DNA of 64,000 bases from Diprion similis (taxonomy: Eukaryota; Arthropoda; Insecta; Hymenoptera; Diprionidae). The notes under the pieces were generated by a model that was not told the origin of the DNA, did no database searches, and was given only the letters and a program-made list of their open reading frames with translations. The DNA lies in NCBI RefSeq assembly GCF_021155765.1, contig NC_060114.1:3348001-3412000 (forward strand), written 5' to 3'. Below, piece by piece: positions 54,731 through 64,000 of the stretch. How positions within the stretch are numbered: the stretch's first letter is position 1; the number at the start of each line of letters is the position of its first letter. The position numbers and the translations under genes were made by a program.

Positions 54731-55795
54731 CTAATGCCAAAAGGGCGTATTACAGCAGTTAGATAGGAACCCATGCCAAAAGGGCGTACAAAAAAATTTT
54801 TTTTACCATTCTTCTTAGAATCGCTCAAAACGCAATGATCTGTAAAAAAAAATATTTTGATCTACTAAAGCCAAATGGGCGTATCTCAAGATATACGCCC
54901 TTTTGGCTTTAGGAAATGTCTACCTAAAGCCAAAAGGGCGTATAAAAAAAAATCAAGGTTTTTCAAAATTTTGAATAAAAATTGCATATTATTGAGTAAA
55001 GGAATAAATAAGAAATTATTATCAAAAACAAAATTGCGCGCGTACTTTAATTTCAGTTCATCGGAGAAAAAGGACGGATATTGAATAAGACAGTAACAGG
55101 CAATATTTGAATATTCCTCAATCTCGCGCCTTAGCTACCATATGATGATCCAAACTTTACCGATGGCGCCCCCTACAACAGTGAAAATGCTCTGCTAGAG
55201 GATTGTGTGAGAGTTTTTCAAATTATACCTAATACTTGTTGTTATTGAATAGTGTGACTTGTTAAAATTTAAAATATTAAAGTGAAAATGCTCTGCTAGA
55301 GGATTGTGTGAGAGTTTTTCAAATTATACCTAATACTTGTTGTTATTGAATAGTGTGACTTGTTAAAATTTAAAATATTATTATTTACATGAGTTATTAT
55401 TAATTTTCAAAAATAAATTTAATACTGTTTTTGTTTCAGTGACACAGTTGTGTGTACATAGTTGTGTGTACACAGTGTATAACGACAAGTGGGTTGTGAT
55501 GACAAGTGAAGAAAATTTGTACATTTGAAATAAATAATATAACATGATTTGTAGTGACAAGTAAAAAAAAATTATACGCCCTTTTGGCTTTAGATCACTA
55601 AATTTTCAATGTCCCAAAGCCAAAAAGGCGTATAACTTGAGATATACGCCCTTTTGGCTTCGGAAATTTTTTTTCATTCTTAGGCTCGGAATATATTTGC
55701 AAAACGATTGGCACGAAAGAAAAAAATACGCCCTCTTGGTTTTGAAAAGCCAAAAGGGCTTATAATTTTTATTCGCCCTTTTGGCATTTGGCACG
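54731..55795. repeat. Array of a 15-bp motif GCCAAAAGGGCGTAT in both orientations
   Basis: Eleven exact or near-exact copies are visible. Forward: about 54736, 54775, 54869, 54930, 55619, 55748. Reverse complement: about 54893, 55575, 55643, 55727, 55773. They form two clusters (54731-54945 and 55570-55795) that can pair within and between clusters. The 620 bp between them contain the 101-bp tandem duplication. No protein is encoded. It may be a foldback-type non-autonomous element. Confidence 0.7.
55180..55381. repeat. Perfect tandem duplication of 101 bp
   Basis: The segment from AGTGAAAATGCTCTGCTAGA to TTTAAAATATTA occurs twice head to tail with no visible difference (55180-55280, 55281-55381). 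It is either a very recent duplication or an assembly artefact. Confidence 0.85.
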
Positions 55796-56060
55796 CGAAT
55801 TGATTTCGGGAGATTTTAGTACGGTTAGTTTTAGAATTTAGAATGTAGTTGCTACTCGAAACTTTGAGGATTTTTCACTTTAGTTTTAGTTAGCGAGCTA
55901 CAAAGCTCGATATATTGAAAAATAGTGTAGTTTAAAATTATTTTCTATTATTTTGTTATAAAAGCGCGAAAAGCGAATTGTGGATTGTTTTGTTTCTTGT
56001 TTTTTTGTATTGTTTCCATTATACAAAATATATGGTTTTTGTTTTATTTTCCTGAATGAC

Positions 56061-56141
56061 GTCTCTCTCTCTCTCTCTCTCTCTCTCCCACTCTCTCCCT
56101 CTCCTCCCTCACTCCCCTCCTCTCTCTCTCTCTCTCTCCTC
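56061..56141. repeat. (TC)n microsatellite
   Basis: A run of CT dinucleotides broken by CCC and TCC interruptions. Around it, 55800-56060 and 56150-56677 show no recognisable gene. Confidence 0.9.
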
Positions 56142-56677
56142 CGAAATAGCCTCCCGTCACCGCGGTACTGAGCTACCGAGCCTATTAGCCGAGGATTATC
56201 GAAGGTAAAGATTTCGAGGCCTGTTGATCACGCCAGGTGCCCAACAGAACCTCGCGATATCTTTTGTACAATTTTGTTACAGCTTTCATCGCGGAATGCC
56301 AATTCGGTGTGCTCACGGGAAGTTCTCAGTCACTTTTCCGGGTGGTCGAAGGCAGTATAAGTCCGGCGTCACAATTGATATAAATTTATTATTAAAAATT
56401 AACGAAGGTGTGTTCTCCACCGTTGAAACAAATGTGCGATTTCTCTCGATGTCATCGATCCTTGGATTTACGTTTCGGACATTATACTCTGGCTTTTAAG
56501 CCGTTTTTTATATACCTGAATTTCTGAGGAGCCCCCCCACTGCTCCCCCTGGCGAGTGCCAAAACGTGAACCCAAGGTTTTTCCTTAATTTGACCAATGA
56601 CATCGAGAAAATTCGCACATTTTTGAAAATGTTGTGTGTATGAGTGTAAACATGTTAATATTCATCTCATTCGTCAG

Positions 56678-57276
56678 TTAAGGCCCCGCTGACCTGGCGT
56701 GTCATATATATATTTCGTGACGTCAGAAGCGGGGAAATTGGGTGAAAAAGCCTATACGAATCCTGCGATAACGAGAGTATGAATCTTACTCGGAAATCTT
56801 TTAAATCGTAGCTTGAATAATAGTGTACGTGTGAATCTCAGTCACAGCTCAGGCAAATCGCTGATAATGTTTATAATAAAGAATGATGAAGTGAATAAAA
56901 TCACGCGACAACAAACATGGCCGATCGGAGCTACCGCATGTTGAATATTCACTGATTGCACTGTTCCACAATCTCTTTCACCCTCGCCAGGGAGATTCAC
57001 ACGTACAAAAGCACACACGTTATCCGGGAAAACTTATACTATCAGTTATTTTTTTGTAAACATGGCTCGATTCGTATACGCGTTTTTCATGTGACAGCAG
57101 CCCGTTTATGGTCCACAAGAAGTATGTTTCGATCTATAACTGACATCATTGGTTGGATCTAACAGAACAAGCCAATGAAATCAGCGGCCTTAGTTCACCG
57201 TTCAACGTTCAGAGGCTCTGCACGTATTTATGACGTCACGATTTGATATTTTCAAGTCAGGTCAGCGGCACCTTAA
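56678..57276. mobile_element. 591-bp TTAA MITE, first copy
   Basis: Element 56682-57272 between TTAA duplications (56678-56681, 57273-57276). Ends GGCCCCGCTGACCTGGCG and AGGTCAGCGGCACC are inverted repeats. Contains AACATGGCCGATCGGAGC. Almost identical to 59998-60588, so the two moved recently or one is a recent duplicate. piggyBac-like by target site; no transposase. Confidence 0.85.
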
Positions 57277-59056
57277 TAATCGTTCGAGACGGCTCACATT
57301 AACGCAAATCTTTTGATAATGTTGAAGAAGATTAAGATGTCTCGAAATAAAGTATGACTTTATTATGTGCAACATGTATGGATTTTATATCAGATGTTCC
57401 TTGGGTCAATCAAAGAGCTGAATAAAACTTTAAGTTCAGAGGTGATTTGTAGGTTATTCAGACATGAGCGAAATGAGATATGATTTATTTAAACTAGACA
57501 TGTGGTTCAGTTTTTTCAATCACAAAAGACAGATGAGTATGATATCTAGAAAGTTTTTAATAACTGAGCTCTTTTAATGCAAATCTATTATTTATTTTTT
57601 ATTTTTCTAAATGTATAAGAGACATGAGTTTTGAAGTAAACGTCAAGTGGATGCAATATACTCCCATTTTATTCAATTCTTTCTACCTTATCACGTATTT
57701 TGGTTGATTTTCAATTCAACAAGTGATTTCCATTGATTTTAATGATTCTTAACGTTCTAGGTGATTTCCGGTGGTTCTATCCAATCTCAAAATCGCAGAA
57801 AATCATCTGAAATTATAAAAATCATCGGAAACCAAGAGTGCCATTGCAGAAATTAGTAAAAATTATTTGGTACACTGAAAATTGACTGGAAATTACAGAA
57901 TAAAGTAAATACCGCTAAAAAAGCTAGTAAAAGTAATTCAAATATGATATTTTACGGTTACATGAAAAAATGGAGGAAATCGTTGTGTTATTTACATGTT
58001 TTGTATGAAACGAAATTACATTTTAGAAATTAAGAATATATCATCTACATTGAGGTACAGAAAAATAACTAATCGCCAACTCCACAAAACAGAAACGAAA
58101 TTCCGTGAATTTTGGTAAAAGAGTACGAACTTCGAAAAATAATTATAACAAACGACAGTTTGCTATGACAAAGGTAGAAAAAAAAAATACTCTGACCGTG
58201 TGTACGAAATTACACAGAAATCTCAGATTGAATAGAAACAGTGTTACAGCTTAAAGTAGACAATCTAAGAAAATCGTGAGTTCTTACAAATGTTGAGAAA
58301 ATTAAGAGCTTGAAGTAGAAGAAATCATTTATTTTTGTAGAGAATTTCGCAGAAGGATATTACTTCCGAAGAATCAGTCTTCAGAAGATTACGACAATCT
58401 ACGAAAATCTGTCTAATACTATTCTTGAACTACCGTCAGATGGTGCGCCTTTTTCTCCAATAAATTCTACTAAAAGTAGAAATAAGTATCTACGTAACAG
58501 ACAGCGGGTCAGAATTTGAAGACTTCGCCTTGTCTGGAAGTCATTTTGGTGGAATTGGAAATCTGTCATACCGATAGATTCCAGGTACTACATACACATT
58601 TGATTTCACCTTGTGTCATAGCGCAAAAGGTGAGAAGATGCAATGGGATGCAGAAAAGAAAAACAAAGAACAGTTCTACTGCACATATGTAGTTCGTGAC
58701 GTGGTTTGAATGTAACTCATTCCACACAAATACGTGCAGCTTGTTCTATCGGTAATCAGCCGCGGACGGGCTCCACCTCTTCAAGAGAATGCTATAGCCG
58801 TCCTTACCGACCACGTTGACTGTTTTGTTTTGACTCATATCAACGCCTACGTACGTGACTCTACGCATCACTGTTATGAAAATAACGCAGTCGGCATATT
58901 TCCATAACGCCAAGAAATGCATGCCTAGCATTGGATTATCACCGCGGTAGGCGCATACGCAAACGTTGATAGTAGTAATACAATGCCGGTTCTGCGTATA
59001 GATTCCTGTTACCGACACTCACTGACATCTTCCCTAGACTCAAACTCTTCACCGCG
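57277..59056. other. Intergenic DNA, no confident gene
   Basis: AT-rich, with AAATCATCTGAAATTATAAA-like short repeats near 57790. A 90-residue minus-strand frame (58746-59018) with a balanced composition might belong to the Polinton to the right, but I do not recognise it. Confidence 0.4.
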
Positions 59057-59272
59057 ATGACGTCACAGTCCGCTGTACCGACCGAAGATGAAAATGGCGC
59101 TACCTATTTATCGACCGAAGGTTCAACCTTACCGACAGTGTTATCAGCCGAAGATCAAAATCTTGATGCTTCACCGACCGTTTTATCGACCGAAGCGCAA
59201 AATCACGCGGCGTTACCATCAGTCTCGCTGTCATCCCCCCCTATCGACGGTCGAGGTGTAGCGGAGACGTGA
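59057..59272 (+). CDS. Hypothetical 71-aa protein with a short repeat
   Basis: The frame contains an approximate repeat (LPTVLSAEDQN, SPTVLSTEAQN) and is rich in S, T, A and E. The DNA is less AT-rich than its neighbours. No known domain. It might be a fragment of a transposon or a chance frame over an imperfect tandem repeat of about 36 bp. Confidence 0.25.
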   Translation: MTSQSAVPTEDENGATYLSTEGSTLPTVLSAEDQNLDASPTVLSTEAQNHAALPSVSLSSPPIDGRGVAET

Positions 59273-59993
59273 ACCCTTCTGTTCCCAGCGTACCCATCTC
59301 AGGAATGTTCCGGCTCACCTTGAGCAGCTTGCAGTATGATATTTGACGCCCTACATTTCACAATTAACAGTTCCAAGAATTGTTTTCGCTAACCCGATAT
59401 CAACACATGACGTTCTATTCGAGTCCAAAGTCCGGTGCGTTATCAACCACGTGACATTCTCATCGTATTTTTCACTCAGTATCAAGCCATCCTGCCCACC
59501 TTTGATTCAACCAATTTTCGTACCTAGTAATAGTAATTTGAATTGAATTTTAAAAACCTAAGCAAGAGCAATTTTTTAAATTCTTATATTCTTAGCTAAG
59601 GTAAAGGTGTGAAACAAATTCATAAATATTTAAAAGAACACAAAAAAACTTAATTCAGAAATTTTTTTAGGTTACAACCGAAATTACTTTATAACGTTAG
59701 TACAATAATTTTATTCAACGGTATCGTAACCAGGATGATATTTTCGCCAGGAATGCGGGATCGTTTTTGTAAATGCTTCTGCGCAGTAGCACAAATCGCT
59801 CACCGTCGCCATCCGTACAACATGGTGATTCAGTAACCAATTTCGAAGTAACACGACGTTTCGAGCTGCATAGTTTGCGTTGGGTATCGTGTGCTCGTCA
59901 CATCGTACATGCACAGCCGAAGTTTTTTAAACGGTTTGAAGCGATGGACAGCCCAAGTCCAGCGAATCGACGATTTGAACTTTGGGGACAATT

Positions 59994-60592
59994 TTAAGGC
60001 CCCGCTGACCTGGCGTGTCATATATATATTTCGTGACGTCAGAAGCGGGGAAATTGGGTGAAAAAGCCTATACGAATCCTGCGATAACGAGAGTATGAAT
60101 CTTACTCGGAAATATTTTAAATCGTAGCTTGAATAATGGTGTACGTGTGAATCTCAGTCACTGCTCAGGCAAATCGCTGATAATGTTTATAATAAAGAAT
60201 GATGAAGTGAATAAAATCACGCGACAACAAACATGGCCGGTCGGAGCTACCGCATGTTGAATATTCACTGATTGCACTGTTCCACAATTTCTTTCATCCT
60301 CGCCAGGGAGATTCACACGTACAAAAGCACACACTTTATCCGGGAAAACTTATACTATCAGTTATTTTTTTGTAAACATGGCTCGATTCGTATACGCGTT
60401 TTTCGTGTGACAGCAGCCCGTTTATGGTCGACAAGAAGTATGTTCCGATCTGTAACTGACATCATTGGTTAGATCTAACAGAACAAGCCAATGAAATCAG
60501 CGGCCTTAGTTCACCGTTCAACGTTCAGAGGCGCTGCACGTATTTATGACGTCACGATTTGATATTTTCAAGTCACTTCAGCGGCACCTTAA
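59994..60592. mobile_element. 591-bp TTAA MITE, second copy
   Basis: Element 59998-60588 between TTAA at 59994-59997 and 60589-60592. Nearly identical to 56682-57272 over its full length. Immediately followed by an inverted partial copy. Confidence 0.85.
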
Positions 60593-60818
60593 GGTTTTAT
60601 TCACTTCATCATTCTTTATTATAAACATTATCAGCGATTTGCCTGAGCAGTGACTGAGATTCACACGTACACTATTATTCAAGCTACGATTTAAAAATAT
60701 TTCCAAGTAAGATTCATACTCTCGTTATCGCAGGATTCGTATAGGCGTTTTCACCCAATTTCCCCGCTTCTGACGTCACGAAATATATATATGACATGCC
60801 AGGTTAGCGGGGCCTTAA
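60593..60818 (-). mobile_element. Inverted partial copy of the same TTAA MITE
   Basis: From about 60595 to 60814 the sequence is the reverse complement of the first 220 bp of the element, ending in its terminal repeat and a TTAA (60815-60818). The inner half is missing. With the preceding full copy it forms a head-to-head palindrome bounded by TTAA on both sides. Confidence 0.85.
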
Positions 60819-61208
60819 GCAGCCAATTTCTTTTTTCTTCTCCCTTCTCGTTCACCCTGCGAGCTTTGCACAGCTCGTATTCAATTGTCCATTACACTTT
60901 CTCGAATGGTATATTTCCACATCTCCAAGGTAGACGGCCGGACATTAAAAGAATAGAAGAATAAAAGACTATGCAATGTCGCAGAACCTGTTGAGCAAAA
61001 CAATGCTGTAACTTTGGAAATCTTACGACGAAAATGAAACTTGTTGCAAAAACAAATCGACAACCTCGATCAAATGATCGAAGCTTTGGAGATCACCAGG
61101 GAAAAGCTTTGGATACCTTCTACGCAGATTTTAAAACAGGCAGAGACCTGTCGATTCGAAACGTTGAAATCATTTCCAAATTGGACACCAGACTAACAGC
61201 TTTGGAAT

Positions 61209-62150
61209 GTGAACGAGAAAAAGCTAGCGCTGGTGACGGAACTGCGTAAACCTGCACGCCGGAATTACCCGCGTCGACGTGTAGACGTGCGCGGCATCGA
61301 CGAGACCTGGCAGGCGGATCTTCTTGATATGATGTCATACGCAGGACAGAACAAAGGCTACAAGTATATGCTCAAAGTCATTGATATCTTTGCAAAGTAT
61401 GCATCGGCCTTACCGATAAAGAGCAAGTCTGGGGATGACGTCACAAAGGCGATAAAATCTGTACTAGCTCAAGGACGTGTGCCGAAAAAATTACACGTGG
61501 ATAGAGGAACGGAATTCTACAACGCAAAATTTTTATCTCTAATGTCGCGCTGCGTTATCAAACTCTAATCCACGTACAGTATTTTGAAGGCTTCGATCTG
61601 CGAACGCTTCAATCGTACGCTCAAAAGTCAGATGTGGAAACGGTTCAGTATGCAAGGAAGCCACAAGTGACTTGAAATCTTATCTGATTTGGCTTCGGCT
61701 TACATCAACACGAAACACCAAACGATAAAAATGAGACCATCGGATGTCACCGTTGCGAACGAAAGACTGGTATTACGTGAGTCGTACGGAGGGCTTTGAG
61801 CGAAACCTTCCAAACCGGCAAAGTTCAATACCGCTGACAAAGTTCGAATCAGGAAGTTCAAAAACGTCTTTGAGAAAGGTTACACTCCCAATTGGACGAC
61901 TGAAATATTCACAATAAGCCAAGTAGAAAATACCAATCCTGTGGCGTACAAGCTCAAAGACTACCAAGGTCAACCCATCGCTGGTGGTTTCTACGAACAG
62001 GAGCTCCATAAGGTTGAACATCCGGACATCTATTTCGTGGAGAAGGTCCTCGAGAAGCGGGGATAAAAATTATACGTCAAGTGGCTAGGTTTTGACAATA
62101 CACACAACAGTTATAAATGGATAAACAGGATAAATGAATCTGATATGTAA
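61209..62150 (+). pseudogene. Polinton/Maverick integrase with chromodomain, broken
   Basis: The frame begins with the family-typical ELRKPARRNYPRRRVDV and GIDETWQADLLDM (first catalytic Asp), then HVDRGTEFYN (second Asp). It shifts near 61560. The following frame has ICERFNRTLK (catalytic Glu), then an SH3-like part (KFNTADKVRIRKFKNVFEKG), and ends in a chromodomain-like stretch (KLYVKWLGFDNTHNSYKW). In-frame stops occur near 61672, 61798 and 62064. Such integrases, related to those of retroviruses and Ty3/Gypsy elements, insert Polintons into the genome; this copy cannot. It ends 81 bp from the convergent polymerase gene. Confidence 0.88.
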
Positions 62151-62230
62151 TATTGAATAAACGAAATTATTTTTCAAGTATTTGTCTTTATTTTCACATC
62201 TTAGAGATACAATTAACATCGATGCTTAGA

Positions 62231-64000
62231 TTATCTGCAGGTCTTCTTGTAGCCCCACGGCAGCGTATCGGTTGTGTTTCGAAATACGATACGCTTGTCG
62301 TCGTTCCAGCTCAGTGCTACTTTCTTCTGTTCAATGGTATAGACCTGATGCTTCTGACTTTGTATCAGACTCTGACGTTCGACTAAATTTTCGTGTTCTA
62401 AAGCACACTTCAAGTAATCATCGAAAGTTATAGTTTTTAATAGGGATCCTTTGACACCCTTGGCTCGCTTTTCATCCTTATCTTCACCCATCACTCTGAA
62501 TGAGTACAACTTCGCTCTCAAGCCAATAAATTCCTCCATTATTTTTCCATTACACTCATCTTTCATCAAACCCAAAACTTTTTTGTTAACCAACGGCATT
62601 CCGTAGACATTATCAGGTGGATAATCGGAGGTATCAAATTTATCTATATCCTGTTTGATGCATTCGTAAACGTTGGGGACGGTGAAGTGATATATCAAAC
62701 TGTCCGTGTCAGTGTACATTAATTTCGCCTGATGCCCAAATTTCGTTTTAATATACTTGTAGTGAAAATCGTAGATAAAGGTCTTCGCAAGATCTAAAAT
62801 GGAGAAGCCTGCATACAATGGTTTGTTGAGTTTGACTGTCGTTCTACGCAATTCAACTATTATCATATCTTTATCAAAGATTGTACAACTGTGGAAATTT
62901 GGTTTGGCTATAGTAGCTCTAGCATTGTATCTTCCATCCCATTTCGTGATCAGCCTGACATCTCTATACTTCCTAACATTTTCCATTGTCTTACCGAAAA
63001 CTGCGTTGTTCATCAGTTTATAGAAGTTTTTTTCGAATTCATTGTTTGATTTTTTGCGTAAGTCGGTATTTAAATCTATGTATTTTTTGAGCCACGGTGT
63101 TTGTCTGAACTTGAGAACTCTATGAATTTTAACTAGTTTTAAACCTAATTCTAAGCATTGTTTCAAGACGCGATAGTGAACAATATAGTTTTGCTTGGGA
63201 AGTAGCGTGGTCGTCAATTTCGGCTGCTTACTTTCTGAGATGGGAGGTACGTAGTGCTCCGGACACAGTGGTAGATCTTTATGCGTTTCATGCAGTTCCT
63301 CAGGATATTCCAAATCTACCTCTAATATGTAGCCCAACTCCGCTTCGTCTGAGATGGCAAAAACATCAAATTGTCCGTAATCTAATATCCATTCGAAAGC
63401 ACTGCACGGCAGAGCAAAGCTCATTGCCGCACCGTACAAGTTGTTAACGTCGAAGTACATGAGATAAGACTCTTCAAGCGCTGGATTGAAAGCATCTCCC
63501 ATGTATCTATTGTTAGCCTTTGCATATCGATTAGAGCATTGGGACACACCACCTCGAATACCTTTTTCTATGAACATAAGCATATCTATATCAGTGAGAA
63601 GCTCGAGTTCGATGCCGGTACACTTCAACATTGCGTCAAACGAAAGACCGGGCGCTGTATAATAATGTAAAGGGTCCAGGTTGTACGTTGCACGACAATT
63701 TTGTCGAAAGTTTTCAAAAACGTCAGCCAACAGAAAAACGTCAGTTTGCAAATATAAGTCTGAATATTCCCCCAACGTTTTAAGATTAAAAGCTTGCCAA
63801 ACTTTACACGCGTGTGCGTAATCGTTATCCGAAATATCTTGGTTGTTGAATTTTGAATCAAATTTTTCTTTAGGTGGTAACTTTACGTCCGCGAGCTTCT
63901 CCCAACCATCCATGTACTCGTATGGAAAAACACCTTTCCTGGTTAGTAACTCGAATTTTTCAGAGCTAGTGCTAAATTTACGTGTAATTGCTTTTTGATC
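62231..64000 (-). CDS. Polinton/Maverick family B DNA polymerase (protein-primed type), partial
   Basis: The minus-strand frame is open from the window edge to its stop at 62231; the methionine at 63913 is internal because in-frame coding (RKGVFPYEY) continues to the edge. Counting from it, residues 57-70 ([14 protein letters not shown]) belong to the exonuclease-proximal part. Motif A is [11 protein letters not shown] (154-164), motif [12 protein letters not shown] (299-309) and motif C YTDTDSL (400-406), with both catalytic aspartates present. It ends PWGYKKTCR. This is the replicative polymerase of Polinton self-synthesising transposons (DNA_pol_B_2 family). No stop or shift in more than 580 codons, in contrast to the ruined integrase alongside. 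The N-terminal exonuclease and the rest of the element lie beyond the right edge. Confidence 0.92.
   Translation of the reverse strand, partial: DQKAITRKFSTSSEKFELLTRKGVFPYEYMDGWEKLADVKLPPKEKFDSKFNNQDISDNDYAHACKVWQAFNLKTLGEYSDLYLQTDVFLLADVFENFRQNCRATYNLDPLHYYTAPGLSFDAMLKCTGIELELLTDIDMLMFIEKGIRGGVSQCSNRYAKANNRYMGDAFNPALEESYLMYFDVNNLYGAAMSFALPCSAFEWILDYGQFDVFAISDEAELGYILEVDLEYPEELHETHKDLPLCPEHYVPPISESKQPKLTTTLLPKQNYIVHYRVLKQCLELGLKLVKIHRVLKFRQTPWLKKYIDLNTDLRKKSNNEFEKNFYKLMNNAVFGKTMENVRKYRDVRLITKWDGRYNARATIAKPNFHSCTIFDKDMIIVELRRTTVKLNKPLYAGFSILDLAKTFIYDFHYKYIKTKFGHQAKLMYTDTDSLIYHFTVPNVYECIKQDIDKFDTSDYPPDNVYGMPLVNKKVLGLMKDECNGKIMEEFIGLRAKLYSFRVMGEDKDEKRAKGVKGSLLKTITFDDYLKCALEHENLVERQSLIQSQKHQVYTIEQKKVALSWNDDKRIVFRNTTDTLPWGYKKTCR

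Noticed and set aside
59711-59914. 67-residue minus-strand frame with MATVSDLCYCAEAF
   Set aside because: The composition looks protein-like, but no family is recognised and the frame is short and unsupported by splice sites; it is not called as a gene.
61034-61249. 71-residue plus-strand frame before the Polinton integrase
   Set aside because: Another frame of the same DNA gives a coiled-coil-like stretch (QKQIDNLDQMIEALE), so the coding frame here is ambiguous and neither is called.

Overview
The window is insect genomic DNA. It is AT-rich, genes have GT-AG introns, and there are CLIP-domain serine protease and pyrexia-like TRPA sequences together with hAT, Polinton and TTAA-target transposons. 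A hymenopteran is plausible but not proven. No rRNA, tRNA, CRISPR array or bacterial-style operon was seen.

The backbone is a tandem family of SLC46-type major facilitator genes on the + strand. Copy A (355-1203) keeps only the last two exons. Copy B (10173-20709) and copy C (40887-45334) each have five exons with matching splice phases. A frame-shifted relic of a further copy lies at about 50185-50340. Each unit carries the same upstream segment (8430-10172 / 39137-40886) and the same downstream segment (1204-3835 / 20710-22380 / 45335-47326), including an old hAT transposase relic on the - strand. A 785-bp hAT-type MITE follows units A and B. The units differ by later insertions: a long-inverted-repeat MULE/NOF-like element of about 6.6 kb in intron 2 of B, a 392-bp MITE in intron 2 of C, and a 3-kb block between A and B that holds a calpain relic.

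The main discovery is at 22808-38457. The MITE after copy B is split by 15,650 bp of DNA that has hAT-type ends and a perfect 8-bp target duplication, CTTGTACC. The same MITE after copy A is the empty site, with CTTGTACC once. The insert carries its own decayed hAT transposase (31147-38243). That transposase is itself interrupted by a second related hAT (32337-36460, target duplication GCTAAGCA). The insert also carries host-derived DNA: a complete four-exon CLIP-domain serine protease gene (26616-29319), the 3' part of a pyrexia-like TRPA channel gene, a single COQ6 exon and a LINE endonuclease fragment. Most of this cargo lies between two direct copies of a repeat of about 310-340 bp. It looks like a large gene-carrying hAT transposon.

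From 47 kb rightwards the DNA is mostly transposon debris: an LTR-like segment, a 1.3-kb TTAA element, an array of a 15-bp motif in both orientations (54731-55795), two 591-bp TTAA MITEs with an inverted partial copy, and a Polinton/Maverick. The Polinton has an integrase ruined by stops (61209-62150, +) and, converging on it, an uninterrupted protein-primed-type DNA polymerase B (62231 to the window edge, -).
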